A stretch of 64,000 nucleotides of DNA, from assembly GCF_022605165.1 (NCBI RefSeq), contig NC_063076.1, positions 1,798,001 through 1,862,000 of the forward strand, read 5' to 3'. The notes under the pieces were generated by a model that was not told where the DNA came from, did not search any database, and saw nothing but the letters and a program-made list of their open reading frames with translations. Shown piece by piece: positions 46,921 through 59,030 of the stretch. Origin of the DNA: Purpureocillium takamizusanense (Eukaryota > Ascomycota > Sordariomycetes > Hypocreales > Ophiocordycipitaceae). Position numbers and translations under genes: made by a program. Numbering within the stretch: the first letter of the stretch is position 1; every line of letters starts with the position of its first letter.

Positions 46921-47854
46921 TTTGGCTTTTTCTGAGGGCGGAGAGGTCAATTGAGTACGAATTGGCCGAGGTGGGGGGCGCTGTTTGTTGAGGGAGACCG
47001 ATGATGAAATGAAGTCGATCGAGGACCTTACAAACCGCGCGCTCGGGGCTTGTCGGGCGGTCGTGGGAACTCGCAAGCTACCTTCCCCCCGGCACGCAAT
47101 TGAGGAATGACGCACATGTCACGTGACCGTCAACCTGGTACGGTAGATCTGAGTGCCATGCTCTCTGGCCACCCATCATCATCCAAGGATCCAAGAATCC
47201 AGGAACCGAAACAAGGGCGCCTCCCAGTCTCAGGTTATCAGCCACCTCTAGAAGGCGTCGTCAACCCCCCCCCCTCTTCCTTACGGACAGCACGATGTAG
47301 GTAAGCGCATTCACACCGAGGACAACAAAAGGGACTCGTGGTGGCTGCCGAGGAACCATCCAGTCGCTTGTCACTTGGATATTGTATAGGCGTCGTGTAA
47401 AGTCATCCGAGTCTCCCTCCTGCCTCATTTCGTTGAGCAAAAGGCCAGACTCCTATCCTGTATTGCACACTCCTTGAGCCCTTGCCATGGACTCATGCTT
47501 CCCTAGTCAGCCCTAACGCCGCGAAATAGGCCACTCATCTCTTTCGTCCCCTCATACTGTGTTTCGGTAGTCGTTCCATCAGATTCCACGTCTCGTGCTC
47601 TCTGCATCATTGGGTAACGGTATATAAGTCCGAGCGGGCTCAGAAAAGCTGCCGCCGATGTTCTCTGTAAAGCGGAGGCTCCGCGTTTCCGCCCACACCT
47701 TCTTGTTTTGCAGAACTTTAGTCATCGACAAGGCATCGCATGGGGTGAGCCCCGTGAACATGCAGAGCCCGCAGCTGTGCCCACAGCCAAGATAGAGGCC
47801 GCGGCGGGGTTGCCGCCAATGACTAAATGCGCCGGATACAAGGTGCGCAACGTG
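46921..47854. other. MCR1 promoter and 3' flank of the SH3 gene
   Basis: Between two genes on the minus strand. A short C/T-rich leader lies upstream of MCR1 (46925-47000). No gene is seen. Confidence 0.6.
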
Positions 47855-49408
47855 TTACCTGCTAGTCTCCTTGCCGTGTCCGCCGTGGCCTGCCGGCTCC
47901 GCAGCCTTAATGTCAGCATCATCCGCTGCAGAACCGGCTTCCATGTCGGGCCCCGCGCCGGAATCCCGGCCCTCTGCGCGCAGCAGAGTCGTGTCGGTGT
48001 GCTGCGAAATCGTGGGCGTGTTGGCCTGGCTGCCACCCCTCTGTCCGTGGTAGTGGATGACCTGCGGCGGCGTTTGGCCGGCTTGGATGCCCAGCTGCTC
48101 CGTGGGGTAGGGGTTCAGGTCCTTGCTGGAGGTCGAAAACATGGACACTACTGGTTGGTGATAGCCATTGGTCGGGTTACTCGAGCTGTGATGGTGGCCC
48201 TCATGTCCTCCGTGCTCAGCTTGGGTCGGCGTACCGGCTTCGTTGGGGGAGCCAGAGCCGTCTCCGATTTGGCCCGTCAGACTATTCATCCCACCCTCGA
48301 TGTCTCTGAGTAAGCGAACATATTCCTCCGGCACGAGCCCGCTCTCCTGGGTCTTGGGATCTTCCGCCACCAGCCAACCCTGGCCGTGGCGATACGAGAC
48401 CCAAATAATCTGCCCTTCAAGCAGGGGCAGCTCGTTTTCATTTTCCCGCTCAAAGTCAAAGAGGGCTACCGCTTTACCGTGGAATTCTTCGTCGGGCGAA
48501 GTGATGGTGAACTGATAGTCTCTCGAGTATCGTGACTCGTCTGTCTCGTTGTATCCTGGCGATGACAACGAGTCAGAATCCTCCGATCCATAAAGCTCGT
48601 TCTCGTTTATCCGCTGCGGGTAGTGGTACGCACGGCTGTGTCTCGCCTGGTCCGCAGGGTATGTGACAAACTCGCCCCCCGGGCCGTTGGCCTCACCTCC
48701 TTGGTTAACATAGTAACGCTCGCTGCCGTCTCCTGCAGTGCCCACGTAGTATCCCCTCTCTCTGTCATAGTTGGAGTGATTCATAATGCTTGATCCCGGC
48801 GCATCGATGTCATGGCCGGCCCGGCCCCTACCCGCACTCATGGCTGCCGACGTCGACTTGTGCTTTCGGTGACGGGTTGCGACGACGGGGCTCTGCAAAT
48901 CCTCGTCTTCGCTATACGGTGGGCCATCGCCGAACTGAATGGGTGGGATATCGTGCCCGCGATTGAAGCCGTCTGCGGTCCATGAGTCCCACGGCATCTT
49001 CTGCTCCCAAGATGCTGGAGGGTCGGACAGTCGCCTAGTCTCACTCGCGGGCGTGGTCAGGCCCGAAGGAGGCCTAGAGGGCTCCGGAGGCGGCCCATAG
49101 TGCAAGGGGTGAGAGGCAGGATACGCGAAGTCGCGCACCTGGGTGTAGGGGAGGCTTGAGGGAAACATGGGGAACATGTGCGACTGCGGCCGCGATCTGG
49201 ACGGGACAGAGCTCGCCGAGTATTGCGATAATCGATGTCTCGAAGCGTGGGACATGGGGCGTGGCAGAGTGCTCCGGCGCGAGGGCGCAGATGCTGCCGG
49301 CGGCAGAGCGGCGGGGTGATTTGCGATCGACGAGGGAGAGACAGCGGCGTCTGGCGCTGGAGAGGACGCAGGCGACGATGAGGTTCCAACCATGGCGGCA
49401 GTTGCCAT
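47855..49408 (-). CDS. SH3-domain adaptor, Nbp2/Skb5-like (517 aa)
   Basis: A single-exon minus-strand gene. The first ~310 residues are Ser/Pro/Tyr-rich and disordered. The SH3 domain spans about 312-370, with ALFDFERENENELPL, GQIIWVSYRHGQGWLV and GLVPEEYV: the ALYDF, WW and PxxY signatures are all in place (F317, W345, P360). The remaining ~145 residues are low-complexity, with His/Gly and Ser-rich stretches. By family knowledge, the yeast Nbp2/fission yeast Skb5 adaptors recruit the PP2C phosphatase Ptc1 to MAP-kinase complexes and dampen HOG and cell-wall-integrity signalling. The SYRHGQGWLVAE core fits this family. The GC-rich upstream region with many overlapping frames is probably its promoter. 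Confidence 0.88.
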   Translation of the reverse strand: MATAAMVGTSSSPASSPAPDAAVSPSSIANHPAALPPAASAPSRRSTLPRPMSHASRHRLSQYSASSVPSRSRPQSHMFPMFPSSLPYTQVRDFAYPASHPLHYGPPPEPSRPPSGLTTPASETRRLSDPPASWEQKMPWDSWTADGFNRGHDIPPIQFGDGPPYSEDEDLQSPVVATRHRKHKSTSAAMSAGRGRAGHDIDAPGSSIMNHSNYDRERGYYVGTAGDGSERYYVNQGGEANGPGGEFVTYPADQARHSRAYHYPQRINENELYGSEDSDSLSSPGYNETDESRYSRDYQFTITSPDEEFHGKAVALFDFERENENELPLLEGQIIWVSYRHGQGWLVAEDPKTQESGLVPEEYVRLLRDIEGGMNSLTGQIGDGSGSPNEAGTPTQAEHGGHEGHHHSSSNPTNGYHQPVVSMFSTSSKDLNPYPTEQLGIQAGQTPPQVIHYHGQRGGSQANTPTISQHTDTTLLRAEGRDSGAGPDMEAGSAADDADIKAAEPAGHGGHGKETSR

Positions 49409-52400
49409 GATCCGCCGCGGCGAAGCAACTCGAAATAGAGGGCCCAGAGACTAGCCGGGCCGTTACCTGATAACGGCAGCAGCACAGGTCGCCCAACAGC
49501 GGCGCCGTGCCCGTCGCAGCGCAGGTCGCCGCACGTTGGACGGATGCCTGCTGGGCCAGATGGCCGGATATGACCCGCAGGCGGGGGTGGTTCTTCCTTG
49601 TGTGTGTCCCGTGGTAGTATGATGGGTTTCGAGCGGCGAGCGAGCGCAAGCCGCCGGAGGAAGCCAGACGTGGCGATGAGCTGGGCGCGATGACCGACAA
49701 GGGCACGGGGCGGTCGTTCGCGGAGTTGGAGAGGGGCGGGGCGGTTGGCGCTGTGCGAGGCCCCCGAGCCCTAAGGCAACTTGAGGCTGTCGGCGGTCGA
49801 GTTGCGGGCGGCGAGCATCCAAAAAATGGCGCTGCGCGAGGCCGTCGGCGGCACAGAGAGGTGGGAGGGCTGGTCAGAGCTCGGATGCGAGTCGCCGTGT
49901 CGACAGGAACAGCAGGATGCGATGCCAAGAGGCAATGCTGGCGAGAGCAGTGGACGGGATGCTCAAAGGGACAAGACGCACGAAGCGGGACGGAGAGGAG
50001 GTGGAGGTCGGTCCTGGCGCCGCCGCCTCCTTGGCCTCCACCGCTGTTGCTGCGACTGGAAGTGGATGGCGGGTTGGTGGATGGAGGGGATGGGGGTGGG
50101 TGGAGGAGGGATGGATGGACGATGAATGAGACGGGAGGCAATTGACGGCACCTCGGGCGGGGGGGGGGATGCTGGCGGGGGGCACCAACTTGGATGCAAG
50201 TGAGCGAGGTAGGTGGGCTGTTGAGCGCTCGCGAGGCGGGCCTCTACTCAACCTACAGAACGTATAAGTACAGTACACAGTACGGCGGTCATACCTGTAG
50301 ACGTGGGACAATGCATGGAGTGGTGCGCTGTAACTAGCCTGTACCTCTACTAGATGAATGCGCCCAGCTGGGCGCCTTGGTAGAACCTGAACTCCCACCC
50401 TTAGGTTCACCCACCCAGGCCGCTGCAAGCGCGGCGCCTGTACAAAGTAAAGCCTGCGGGCCCGTCTGGATCAATCAATGGAGGAAGCCCCGAGGCAATG
50501 TGAAAGCGCGTGGTCCGCCGACGCCACTGGCCGGCTCCAGGGGCCGTGAGATGGTTGGACGAGTCAGATGGCGCGCGCGTGGCCTGTCGAGCTATCTGTC
50601 CTGTCCGGTTCAGTCAGTCAATGTCAACCATCCGTCAGTCGAAGCCTTTCAACTCCACTGGACACAGACAAGTAAAAGATGGCTATACCTCTCCCCCAAG
50701 CACCCAAGGTACTGTACAGTATTGCTCCTTGACTTGTCCGCACCGGAGGCGCAGTCAGGTGGTTGCTACTAGCATGCTGACAACAACGACCTTGCCGAGT
50801 TGAGGCGAATCGCAAACCCTTGCTTGGTACGGCGAACCTAGTCTGCAGGGGGCCGCCACGCTTGGATGGCTTGCCCTGTCTGCCTTGTCATCATATCTCA
50901 CCTTGTATATCCGATGCGTGAGAGTCTTGGTCTTTTTTTTTTGGTGCGCCCATGAACACAGCAACTCCAGCCGTGGTTATTCGAGGCTCAAGTAGGCGCA
51001 CCTGAGACCTTTGCTTTCCGGCTGGTCTGCGAGGCAGCGTCGTCTTGTCGCGGCCCTTGCTGTCCCAGTGGCTGTTGCTGGCGCTGCGTTGGCCTTGTCG
51101 AGATGGATCACAACCCTGCTCAAGGCAGGCCCACAGGTAAGACCGGAAGCGGTCCGGAACTACTAACTTCGTACGCACGTATGCATCAATCCACCAAGTG
51201 CAAGACTGTCAACAAGGCTTCCTAATTCCGTCTCTACGGAGAGCTCAACTGCAGATTCGCCACCGTCCCATCATGCAAGGGCTCCGAGAAGGCATCACAG
51301 ACTCGACGAGCCTTGTCTGAATGGTGGTTCTCAGGTTGTCTCACCCGACGACTGCGTGTATTCCCTCATCTCATACACTCATGTATACCAACGTCAGTTG
51401 ACTGTAACTTGATCGGCGAATGGCGGAGATTGCCAGCTGCAACTCGATGCTGATTGACGCTGAAACGTCCGGGGTCCGGGGCGACGGACCAGTCGCCGAG
51501 CCACCCTGCTGGTGCCGCCCAAGGAACTGTAGTTAGTAACTTGGTACCTGCACACGCTCTGTCTGCTTCGACGAAGGCGCACTTGGACGTGTGAAACCCG
51601 GTTTCTTGTGCGGCACTGTCTGATGCGAGGGCGACCTCGGCGCATGTCACATATGGTCACGAGAGCCGTGTGTAGGACGGGACGGAGCACGGGTGAGCGT
51701 CCTGATGCATAGCAGAAATGCCTATGAGAAAAAAAGCATACAAGGCTGTCACCACATCGGTGCTACTTTGGAGGGGGCAAAATGCATTTGAACCTGCGAG
51801 GGTACTAACCTACCTCAGATAGGCACTATCAGGCAGGTGCTGTGCAGCACTGCGGCACCAGAGGCGGACGAGGGTTCTGCCGCAGCGCGGCGTGGCTTCT
51901 GCAGACAGCTTCCCTTAGTAGAGGTACCTTGCCGTACAGTAGCTCATCGATCTGATCTCGCTTCCAGACAGTGATCTGGCGGGGCCTGAAACATGACGCT
52001 GGTGGCTGGGCAGAATAGCGCGCTGCTGGTCTTCGAACCATCAACACTGGCAGTGACTGCGCTCGTTGATCTGGCGGACAGCAGTCCTGATTCCCGCTTC
52101 TCCCGCACACGTTGCTGTCATCTTCGTGATGAATTGCTGAGGCTGTTGTCGAATTAGTAGCACCTGGGGTTACACAGGCGCTGTAACCCGCCCGCGGGGC
52201 GCTATTTTTGGGCCCTGGAGTCGGTGTCGTCAAAGGTGATCCATGGACCGGGGCGTCAAATGATGATTGGAGCAGAGGGCATCCTGTCGGTTGTTTCAGG
52301 TCATGCAGGCGCCTGCCAGCCAATCACCACAACCTGGAGTGATGGCTGTTCTCGCAGCCTGGAGACATCCCCCTGTCGAGTTTTGCACGCGACCGATGAA

Positions 52401-53143
52401 TGTCCACACATCTTCATTACATCTTCATTATTCTGGGAGAAGAAGGTATCAGTCTACCTTGAAGCTTGACTTTCGCAGCGCCGCAGCGTCATGATTGCTG
52501 TCCGCGACGCTCAGAGACCGGTTCTCACAGAAAGCAGAACTGCCCGCATCAATTCAAAGTACGCAGTACATAAGTCGCCATATTCTCTCACCCTTTGTGC
52601 TGGTGCATGGTACCTGACACTCTTTCCGCTAGGGCCTGCTTGTCAGGTGCCAGGTAGCTCCTCCAGCCGGATTTTAGCCGCCGCCACGTGAACGCCTTCA
52701 ACGTGTGCGTCCCACAACCGAGCTTCTCCAACATCAACCCAAACACCGTCCGTTTTCTCCCACCCAAAACCACGTCCCAACATTCAATGTCCGCGCGAGC
52801 GCCGCGTGCGACACTCCGCCGTTCTTCTCGGTGATTCGGTTACGCCAACTGACGAGCCGAACCACTCCCTCCAAGGTAAAAAGAAGCCGCGTCTCGTTTT
52901 TTCCTTGCAAAGCCTGATGAACCTATTTATTGGAGCTGTCTGAACTCCTTTGTTGAAAATCATTTTATACGCATATTATTGTCTGACTTGCCATCTTCTC
53001 ACAACTGTCTTGTGCGCCAATGCCTTGAGTGGTCCTCGGCTGACACAATATGTCTGCAGTTTCCCACAGCACATGCTCGAATGATGCGCTGGCTTGGACC
53101 ACTGAGCTCTTGTCTACACGCCACGCCCGGATAATTCTTCACA
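49409..53143. other. Long intergenic region
   Basis: About 3.7 kb between the SH3 gene and SSU72. Frames at 49690-50141 on either strand are mirror-image GC-rich noise. A 16-codon frame at 52787-52834, overlapped by another open phase to 52943, is noted separately. No supported gene is seen. Confidence 0.55.
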
Positions 53144-53963
53144 ATGGACGTGGTAAACGGAGCGGCACCTTCGGTGCAGAATGGCACTGGAGCGGGTCAG
53201 GACTCTTACAAGCTCAAATTTTGCACCGTCTGTGCCAGCAATCAGAATCGGTATGCACCATTGCAGCGCTTGATCGCCAGACGACTTCCACTGACGACGG
53301 AATAGGTCGATGGAGGCACATCTGCGGCTGTCGCAGGCCAACTTTCCCGTCATCTCCTTTGGTACCGGGTCGTTGGTCCGGCTACCAGGCCCGACCATCA
53401 CGCAGCCCAACGTATACCAGTTCAACAAGACTTCGTATGACAGCATGTACAAGGAGCTCGAGGCCAAGGACCCGCGGCTCTACAAGAACAACGGCATCCT
53501 CAACATGCTCGATCGGAATAGAGAGGTCAAGTGGGGTCCGGAGCGCTGGCAGGACTGGGCCATTGGCGTGCCACGTCTGCAGCATGCGAAAGACCGCGGC
53601 CACGTTGGCACCGAAGGCGGCCTTGTGGACGTAGTATTCACTTGCGAGGAGCGTTGCTGGGATGCCGTCATCGATGATCTTCTCAACAGAGGTTCGCCGC
53701 TGAACCGCCCGGTGCATGTGATCAATGTCGATATCAAGGACAACCACGAAGAGGCCCACATTGGCGGGCAGGGTATCCTTGACCTTGCAACCTCGCTCAA
53801 TAAGGCTGCAGCAGAAGAGCGCGAAGCGATAGGTGCCGCCGCGTTTGACAGCGGTAGTGCCGCCGGCCGGGCCAGCTTCGACGAGAGAGTGCCCGAGATT
53901 CTCGGGGCCTGGCAGGAACGGTGGCCCAATCTTCCATCAACCTGGACGCTCGCGTGGTTTTAG
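53144..53963 (+). CDS. SSU72: RNA polymerase II CTD phosphatase Ssu72 (254 aa)
   Basis: Exons 53144-53250 and 53306-53963 join in frame across a 55-nt intron with donor GTATGC, branch CTGACG and acceptor AATAG. The active-site loop CASNQNRS (C30, R36) is the CX5R phosphatase motif, and the intron splits the codon of R36. The conserved block [16 protein letters not shown] follows. [10 protein letters not shown] carries the general-acid Asp by family knowledge. It removes phosphate from Ser5/Ser7 of the Pol II C-terminal repeats and belongs to the cleavage/polyadenylation factor. Fungal Ssu72 proteins are similar in length apart from a longer C-terminal tail, which here is Ala/Glu-rich (residues 200-254). 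Confidence 0.97.
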
Positions 53964-54957
53964 ATGCTTTTGTGTTTTGCGTTCCACAAGTCATGATTGA
54001 TGGTAGCCAGGCGTTCATTGGTCCGGTATTCACAACGGAGGGGGCAACGCGCATAAGAAGTTCTATATCAAATCTGCATCTCCCACTTTGGTTGTGGGCC
54101 ATCTCCGTCATATCTTTCCTGTGGACGAAAGCTCCCGCCGCTCATTTACATAGGGTGACCGATGCTCTTCGGGTTTGACGTGTCCAGTAGGCAGGCGCCG
54201 GACTGTACACGGCATGAGGGGTTGCGAGCGGGTGCCACGGCACTTCTCGGCGGAAGCATGCGCTCCGTATAGTTTTGGGACATTGAGGTCGAAGCACGGA
54301 TAACCCCTCCACCGGTGGCATCGCTTCTGCATGGCGGGTTATATCGGGCTACGGTGCGGAGTTCAGGCTCTGCAAACGAACTTTCGTGTGTCGGCCCAGG
54401 CCACTCGAAGCTTTAGCTTTTTCAGCTACCCTGGATAATGCCTCCTGAGTCCAGTGAGGTCGTTCGGCCAGCGCGGCGGGGTTAAAAGTAGGTCCCGTCT
54501 CGAGTAAATTGAACTGACGATAATTGGCATGAGCCCGAGTACTGGGTAGTAATAAGCTATGTACGTTTGAGCCAGCTATGCGGGTCGAGGAGCTGGTCTG
54601 ATCACAGAGGAGTGAGTAGCATCAGCTCAACTCGTCAAACTCGGGGATAGTGTCGGCGAAATGTCACGCTCCCACACTCGTGTGTGGGACTGCCCCCGTC
54701 TCACGACCATTTACTCAAGAATCTCAGGCAAATAGGCGGCCTATGGTTTCAAGCGGATGTGCCGTTTCAGCGACCCACGGCCGGCAGCCGAGCGCCTCCG
54801 CCGCGTCGACGACATTCAGCTGCCATGAGCTAAATCGCGGGATGATGCAGATACGAGCAGCCGCCGCCGCTGTTCGGGTAGTTGCGCCTAACCCGGCGGA
54901 GCCATGGGCGGCCGTCCACATAAAGCTTGGCAAGGGAGCTTGTTTTATCGACATGCC

Positions 54958-55005
54958 ATTGTATACGAAGTATATACAATCGTATTACTACTACCTGTAG
55001 TAGTA
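54958..55005. repeat. Two adjacent short palindromes
   Basis: ATTGTATA (54958-54965) faces TATACAAT (54973-54980), then TACTACTAC (54986-54994) faces GTAGTAGTA (54997-55005) with a 2-nt spacer. Confidence 0.85.
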
Positions 55006-55935
55006 TATGCGCGTGAGTAGTTGGGGCTGTGGCATCAGGTTTTTGCGACGACGGACGAAGACAACGATGGGGAGCGCGTACGCCGCCCGGCCTGGAGCGA
55101 TCTCAGGTCATCAATCAACATTTCCCCCCCCTCCTGCGCTTCCAGCTGTGCCGCCCAATCTGTCCCAGTCGCCCCAGCGTCCGGATGTCTCGGCGCCGGG
55201 GGGCGGGCAGGGCTGGGAATTGCGACCGAGTCGGAGCGGTGCATTGCAGGGCGGGCGCTGTCTCACAGACGGGAAAGTAAAGCTCAGCTGGCCAGTTGCC
55301 AGCACACGGCGAGGGCAGCGGCAGCCGAGTAACAGTAGTATATGTAGTCAAGGGATCAGACACTGGCCTAGCATGTCGTCATATGATTCACGCAGTTTGT
55401 GGGAGAGGGGGAGAGAGACAGGCAACACGCGCGCGCGCAAATGATACACGTGATGGGAGCAAGCAGAAACCGTATTTGCATGCTTTCGCACGAGATCTTC
55501 TTTACTGCGGCGCGGCCGAGAGAGGATACCTCCTGTTCCCAACCAGCATGCTGGGCTCGACGCGGTCTCGACTTGTTCATCAAAAGGGGAAGGGAAGGGA
55601 AGGGGGGAAGGCACTTTTGCGCCGTGGGTTGGGCCGACCGACGGGGGCAAATTGCACGCCAGCAGTTCAGTACTAAACAAGATGGCAGTGCAGAACCGTC
55701 TGACGACGGGAGGGAATCCATTGCAGCCGAGAATTGCGTTGATGACGCCCAGGGGGGGGGGCAGGTGTCCGCTCGGTGCGCAGACTTGCAGCGCAGTCGG
55801 TGTTGTATCATTGGCGAGCACCCGGGGGGGGAAGAGCGGGTTCGCGTGCCCTTGCCTCGAAATGCGGGACCTGGCGCTTGGCGATGCGAAGTGAAGTGAT
55901 TCCTCGCGCAGCGAGAGATGGGACCTTGGCCGCAG

Positions 55936-55989
55936 CAGTCAGTCAGTCAGTCAGTCAGTCAGTCAGTCAGTCAGTCAGTCAGTCAGTCA
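55936..55989 (+). repeat. (CAGT)13 tandem repeat
   Basis: Perfect tetranucleotide array of about 54 nt followed directly by a (TG)n tract (to about 56008). Confidence 0.95.
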
Positions 55990-58757
55990 ATCTGTGTGTG
56001 TGTGTGTGTCTGTCTGTGTGGATTACAATTCGTCCCTGATTCTCTGCATCCCTCTGCAGTCATATACGTGGGCTGCGTCGGACGACTCGTGCCTCCGTCC
56101 GCAGATGGGCGGTGGTTGGTTGGTCACGTTGGGAGAAGCTGCCCCGCGATATACTGTGATTGCTTGGCGTGGACCAACCCGCATTCACGGCTTCCAGGTC
56201 GGTCGTTCAGACGAAGATTTGCCTGCTTGCATGGCCGCGTCCCAAAACCTAAACCTCTCTGTCGTTAACTAATACCCTGCCTTTCCACCCCCCCGACACG
56301 ATTGCTCGGACCCGCTGGCTCCGTACTCTCAATGAGTGCCAGCGATCCCGCCCCGCCGCCTGTGGCATGCCAGGCCAGCCTAGGCCAGGCACAGCTTGGT
56401 AAGGTTAGGTAGGTTGGACCGGGAAAAAAAGAGTGGGCGCTAGCGCATCCAGTGGGTTCGACCTAAATTCTCAACTGGACAAATCAGGGGCACGCCTCGG
56501 CGGTTAGGCCATTCGCGGACGGCGCTTGCTCAGGGGCAGATGATGGCCAGCCAGGGGAAGGGCAGACAGATGGGCAGGTCACCGGCAGACACAGCACATG
56601 GAGGGCAGGCAGGCAGGCTCAGTGAAATCAGGAACACGCAGGCGTCGGCCAGTGAGATGCTCGGAACTGAGCCCGGCGAGGTCGAGAATCATTATTCGCC
56701 GTCCAGTGTGCTGGATCTCTACCGGGCACCAGATCATGCCCGCCCATTCAGGAACCCGGGAAGGGGTCAGGGAACCGCCGCAGTGGAGCAGGAACCGCGG
56801 GCGCCGCTGACCAACCCACCCAATTCCTCCCCGCAGGGGTGACCACCGCCGACGCTGGCTGGTCCAGTGACCAGTGGTGACTGGTCGGTCACCATAGGGA
56901 ATGTTGGACCTGGGCAAGCTGGGAATCAGAGGGTGGAGGGCAGCGCCTGGCGGCTCCCCAACGCCCGCCACAACCCAGTGGGACGACCGCGCGAGGAAAA
57001 GGAGCCGTGGGATGCTGGACAGGCGAGCCCGTGAACCCAAAGCTTGTCGAGAACGGGGCTCGCAGCCTCCGAACTGTGGGGTGGGAAGGGGGGCTTGCTC
57101 GTGGTGGCGCCTGCCGCAGCCCAGATGCCAGGGTTCCATCCATTCTTCGCAGGCCCCTTCCCAAGCATTCAGGGCCAGGGCAAGTTGCCAGGGCCCGGGG
57201 GGGAGGGGGCCAGCGGCGGGCGGTTGGAGGGCTGGGCGGCTTGTGCGGCGGCGGCGCAGTTGCCGGCAGTGGCTGCTTTGCCAGTCAGGTGCCACCAACT
57301 TTGGAATGGAACAGGAGAGCTTCCATCCAACCCCTGGGGGGGCCTCAACCATCCATCCCGTCATTTGTTGAACTTGTTGAAGCTGTGAGGCGGCGTGCTG
57401 TGCGCTTGCCCCCCCCCGGCCTGCCCCCCCGGCCTGGCCCCCTCCCCCCTGGCGGTTGCATGCATGGTTGGACACTTGTCGACATCAGTCAGGCACCGCA
57501 TCGCGAGTGGACGTGTGAACCGTGCCAGATCAAAAGGCACAAGCACGAGGGCCGCGAACTCCATCGACACTGACACCATTTTGACTGTATGCTTCCTTTT
57601 CCTTCCTCCTTGCAGCCTGGGCAAGACGATTACGAGCGCCGCGACGACGTCAATACCTAGGGGCTTGTCTTCTCGACACGGACTTGTGTACATACCGCCT
57701 CACCATATCCCCGCCGCCGTCGTCCATTCAACTCCTTCCCGAAGCGAGGACACGCGGCCTTCGTGTTCCTTCGCACGTCGGCCAAGTGGGCAACATAAAT
57801 TGCCTTCTTGCCTTGATATCATTTTGCACAGCAGGGGCAACGACGGCCTCATTTCCGACCGCCCGCGCAGCGCACGCTTCCCTGGCCCCTTGTTGTGCCC
57901 CGAGCCACCTCACCACGCCGCGGATTGCGCGCGCTCGCTACTTGCAACGCAGCACTCGGCCGTGCCGCTCCATCAACCCACCCGTCCGCCCGACCCCCTT
58001 TTGTCCCCCCGTCGACACGGCGCCGCCGCCCACGGTCGCATCCCTGGTTTCCACACTGCCGTTTCAGACGCACTCGCTTGAAGCCCGACGAGCGACCTGC
58101 GTACCGACCGACCTACTAGGGCGCGCGCCCGTATGTGCACGAGTCCCTCACGCAGGTTGGTGGTTTACAACGTACCTCCCCAGCACGGCACAGCAGAGGA
58201 TCTCGCTATATTACCTTGTACGCGTGTTCCGCGCTCTGCTTGGTAGTTGCAGTATCTGCATTGTCTGTTTGTCGGCACGGGCTGCCCGTCCACCTCTCCC
58301 GGGCGCCCATTCGGAAACAAACTATCAGCGCGGCGCAGACCAACAGCACAGGCGCTTGCTTGCTTGTATCACGGCCGACTGAAGTAGCTATTTGCTTGCT
58401 TGCATCGTTACAGCAAGTTCTCTTGTTGTCGACTCAGCTGATGCCGTTTGGCGAACCTGTGGTCTCGAGCGCCTGGCAGTGAACGCTGGACAGGCCGGCG
58501 TTGAGCACCAACCAGACAGGGGGGGGCTACGATAGGTATAATACGGCACCTAAAGAGACGCTGACCAGGTCCTTGTCCGGCGGCACTCGGCGCCCTGTCT
58601 CGCCCCGAGTCGGAGCCCAAGTGGCCCATCAGCGAGCCACCCGACCTCACCACCTACCATTTCCTACCTACGAACGGGCCTTGCGACTGTGCACCACTGA
58701 TACCGCCCGGCCAGGAACCACTACCACTGCATCACCGCCACCACCTCACCACCAGAA

Positions 58758-58776
58758 CCCCCCCCCCCCCCCCCCC
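58758..58776 (+). repeat. Poly-C run (19 nt)
   Basis: An uninterrupted C run about 250 nt upstream of the SPA2 start. Confidence 0.9.
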
Positions 58777-59030
58777 TCCTCCCGGCCACCCGCAAGGGGC
58801 AGTGGAGTGCTGCAATCCGCCCCGTGTGGGGAACGGCCACAACGCCTCGACGCACCCGCCTCAGTACCCGCCGCCGCCCCAGTGCCTCGCCGCCTTCTCC
58901 CTGGGCCTCCTCCGTGCGGTGAGACATTCGACCTCCACGACCAGAGGCCGCCGCCGCCGAAATCCTCCTTCGTGTGGCATCCATCCCTCGTTCCTTGCCG
59001 CCATACACCTCGCCGCACAACACCCCGACC

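Larger units (their letters stand above)
53964..59030. other. Long intergenic region including the SPA2 promoter and leader
   Basis: About 5 kb with no supported gene. Features: paired palindromes at 54958-55005, a (CAGT)n tract at 55936-55989 followed by (TG)n, C-rich pyrimidine leader sequence from about 57600, and a 19-C run at 58758-58776. The long minus-strand frame 56579-57475 is not protein-like. Confidence 0.6.

Noticed and set aside
49690..50145. Plus-strand 151-codon frame and opposite-strand frames
   Set aside because: All six frames are open in patches, which reflects purine-rich, GC-rich non-coding sequence near the SH3 gene promoter.
55936..55989. Direct repeats as a possible CRISPR array
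   Set aside because: Simple tetranucleotide array without spacers, in a eukaryotic genome.
56579..57475. 298-codon minus-strand open frame
   Set aside because: Same chance-frame character, rich in Arg, Trp, Cys and Gly; no motif, in the upstream region of SPA2.
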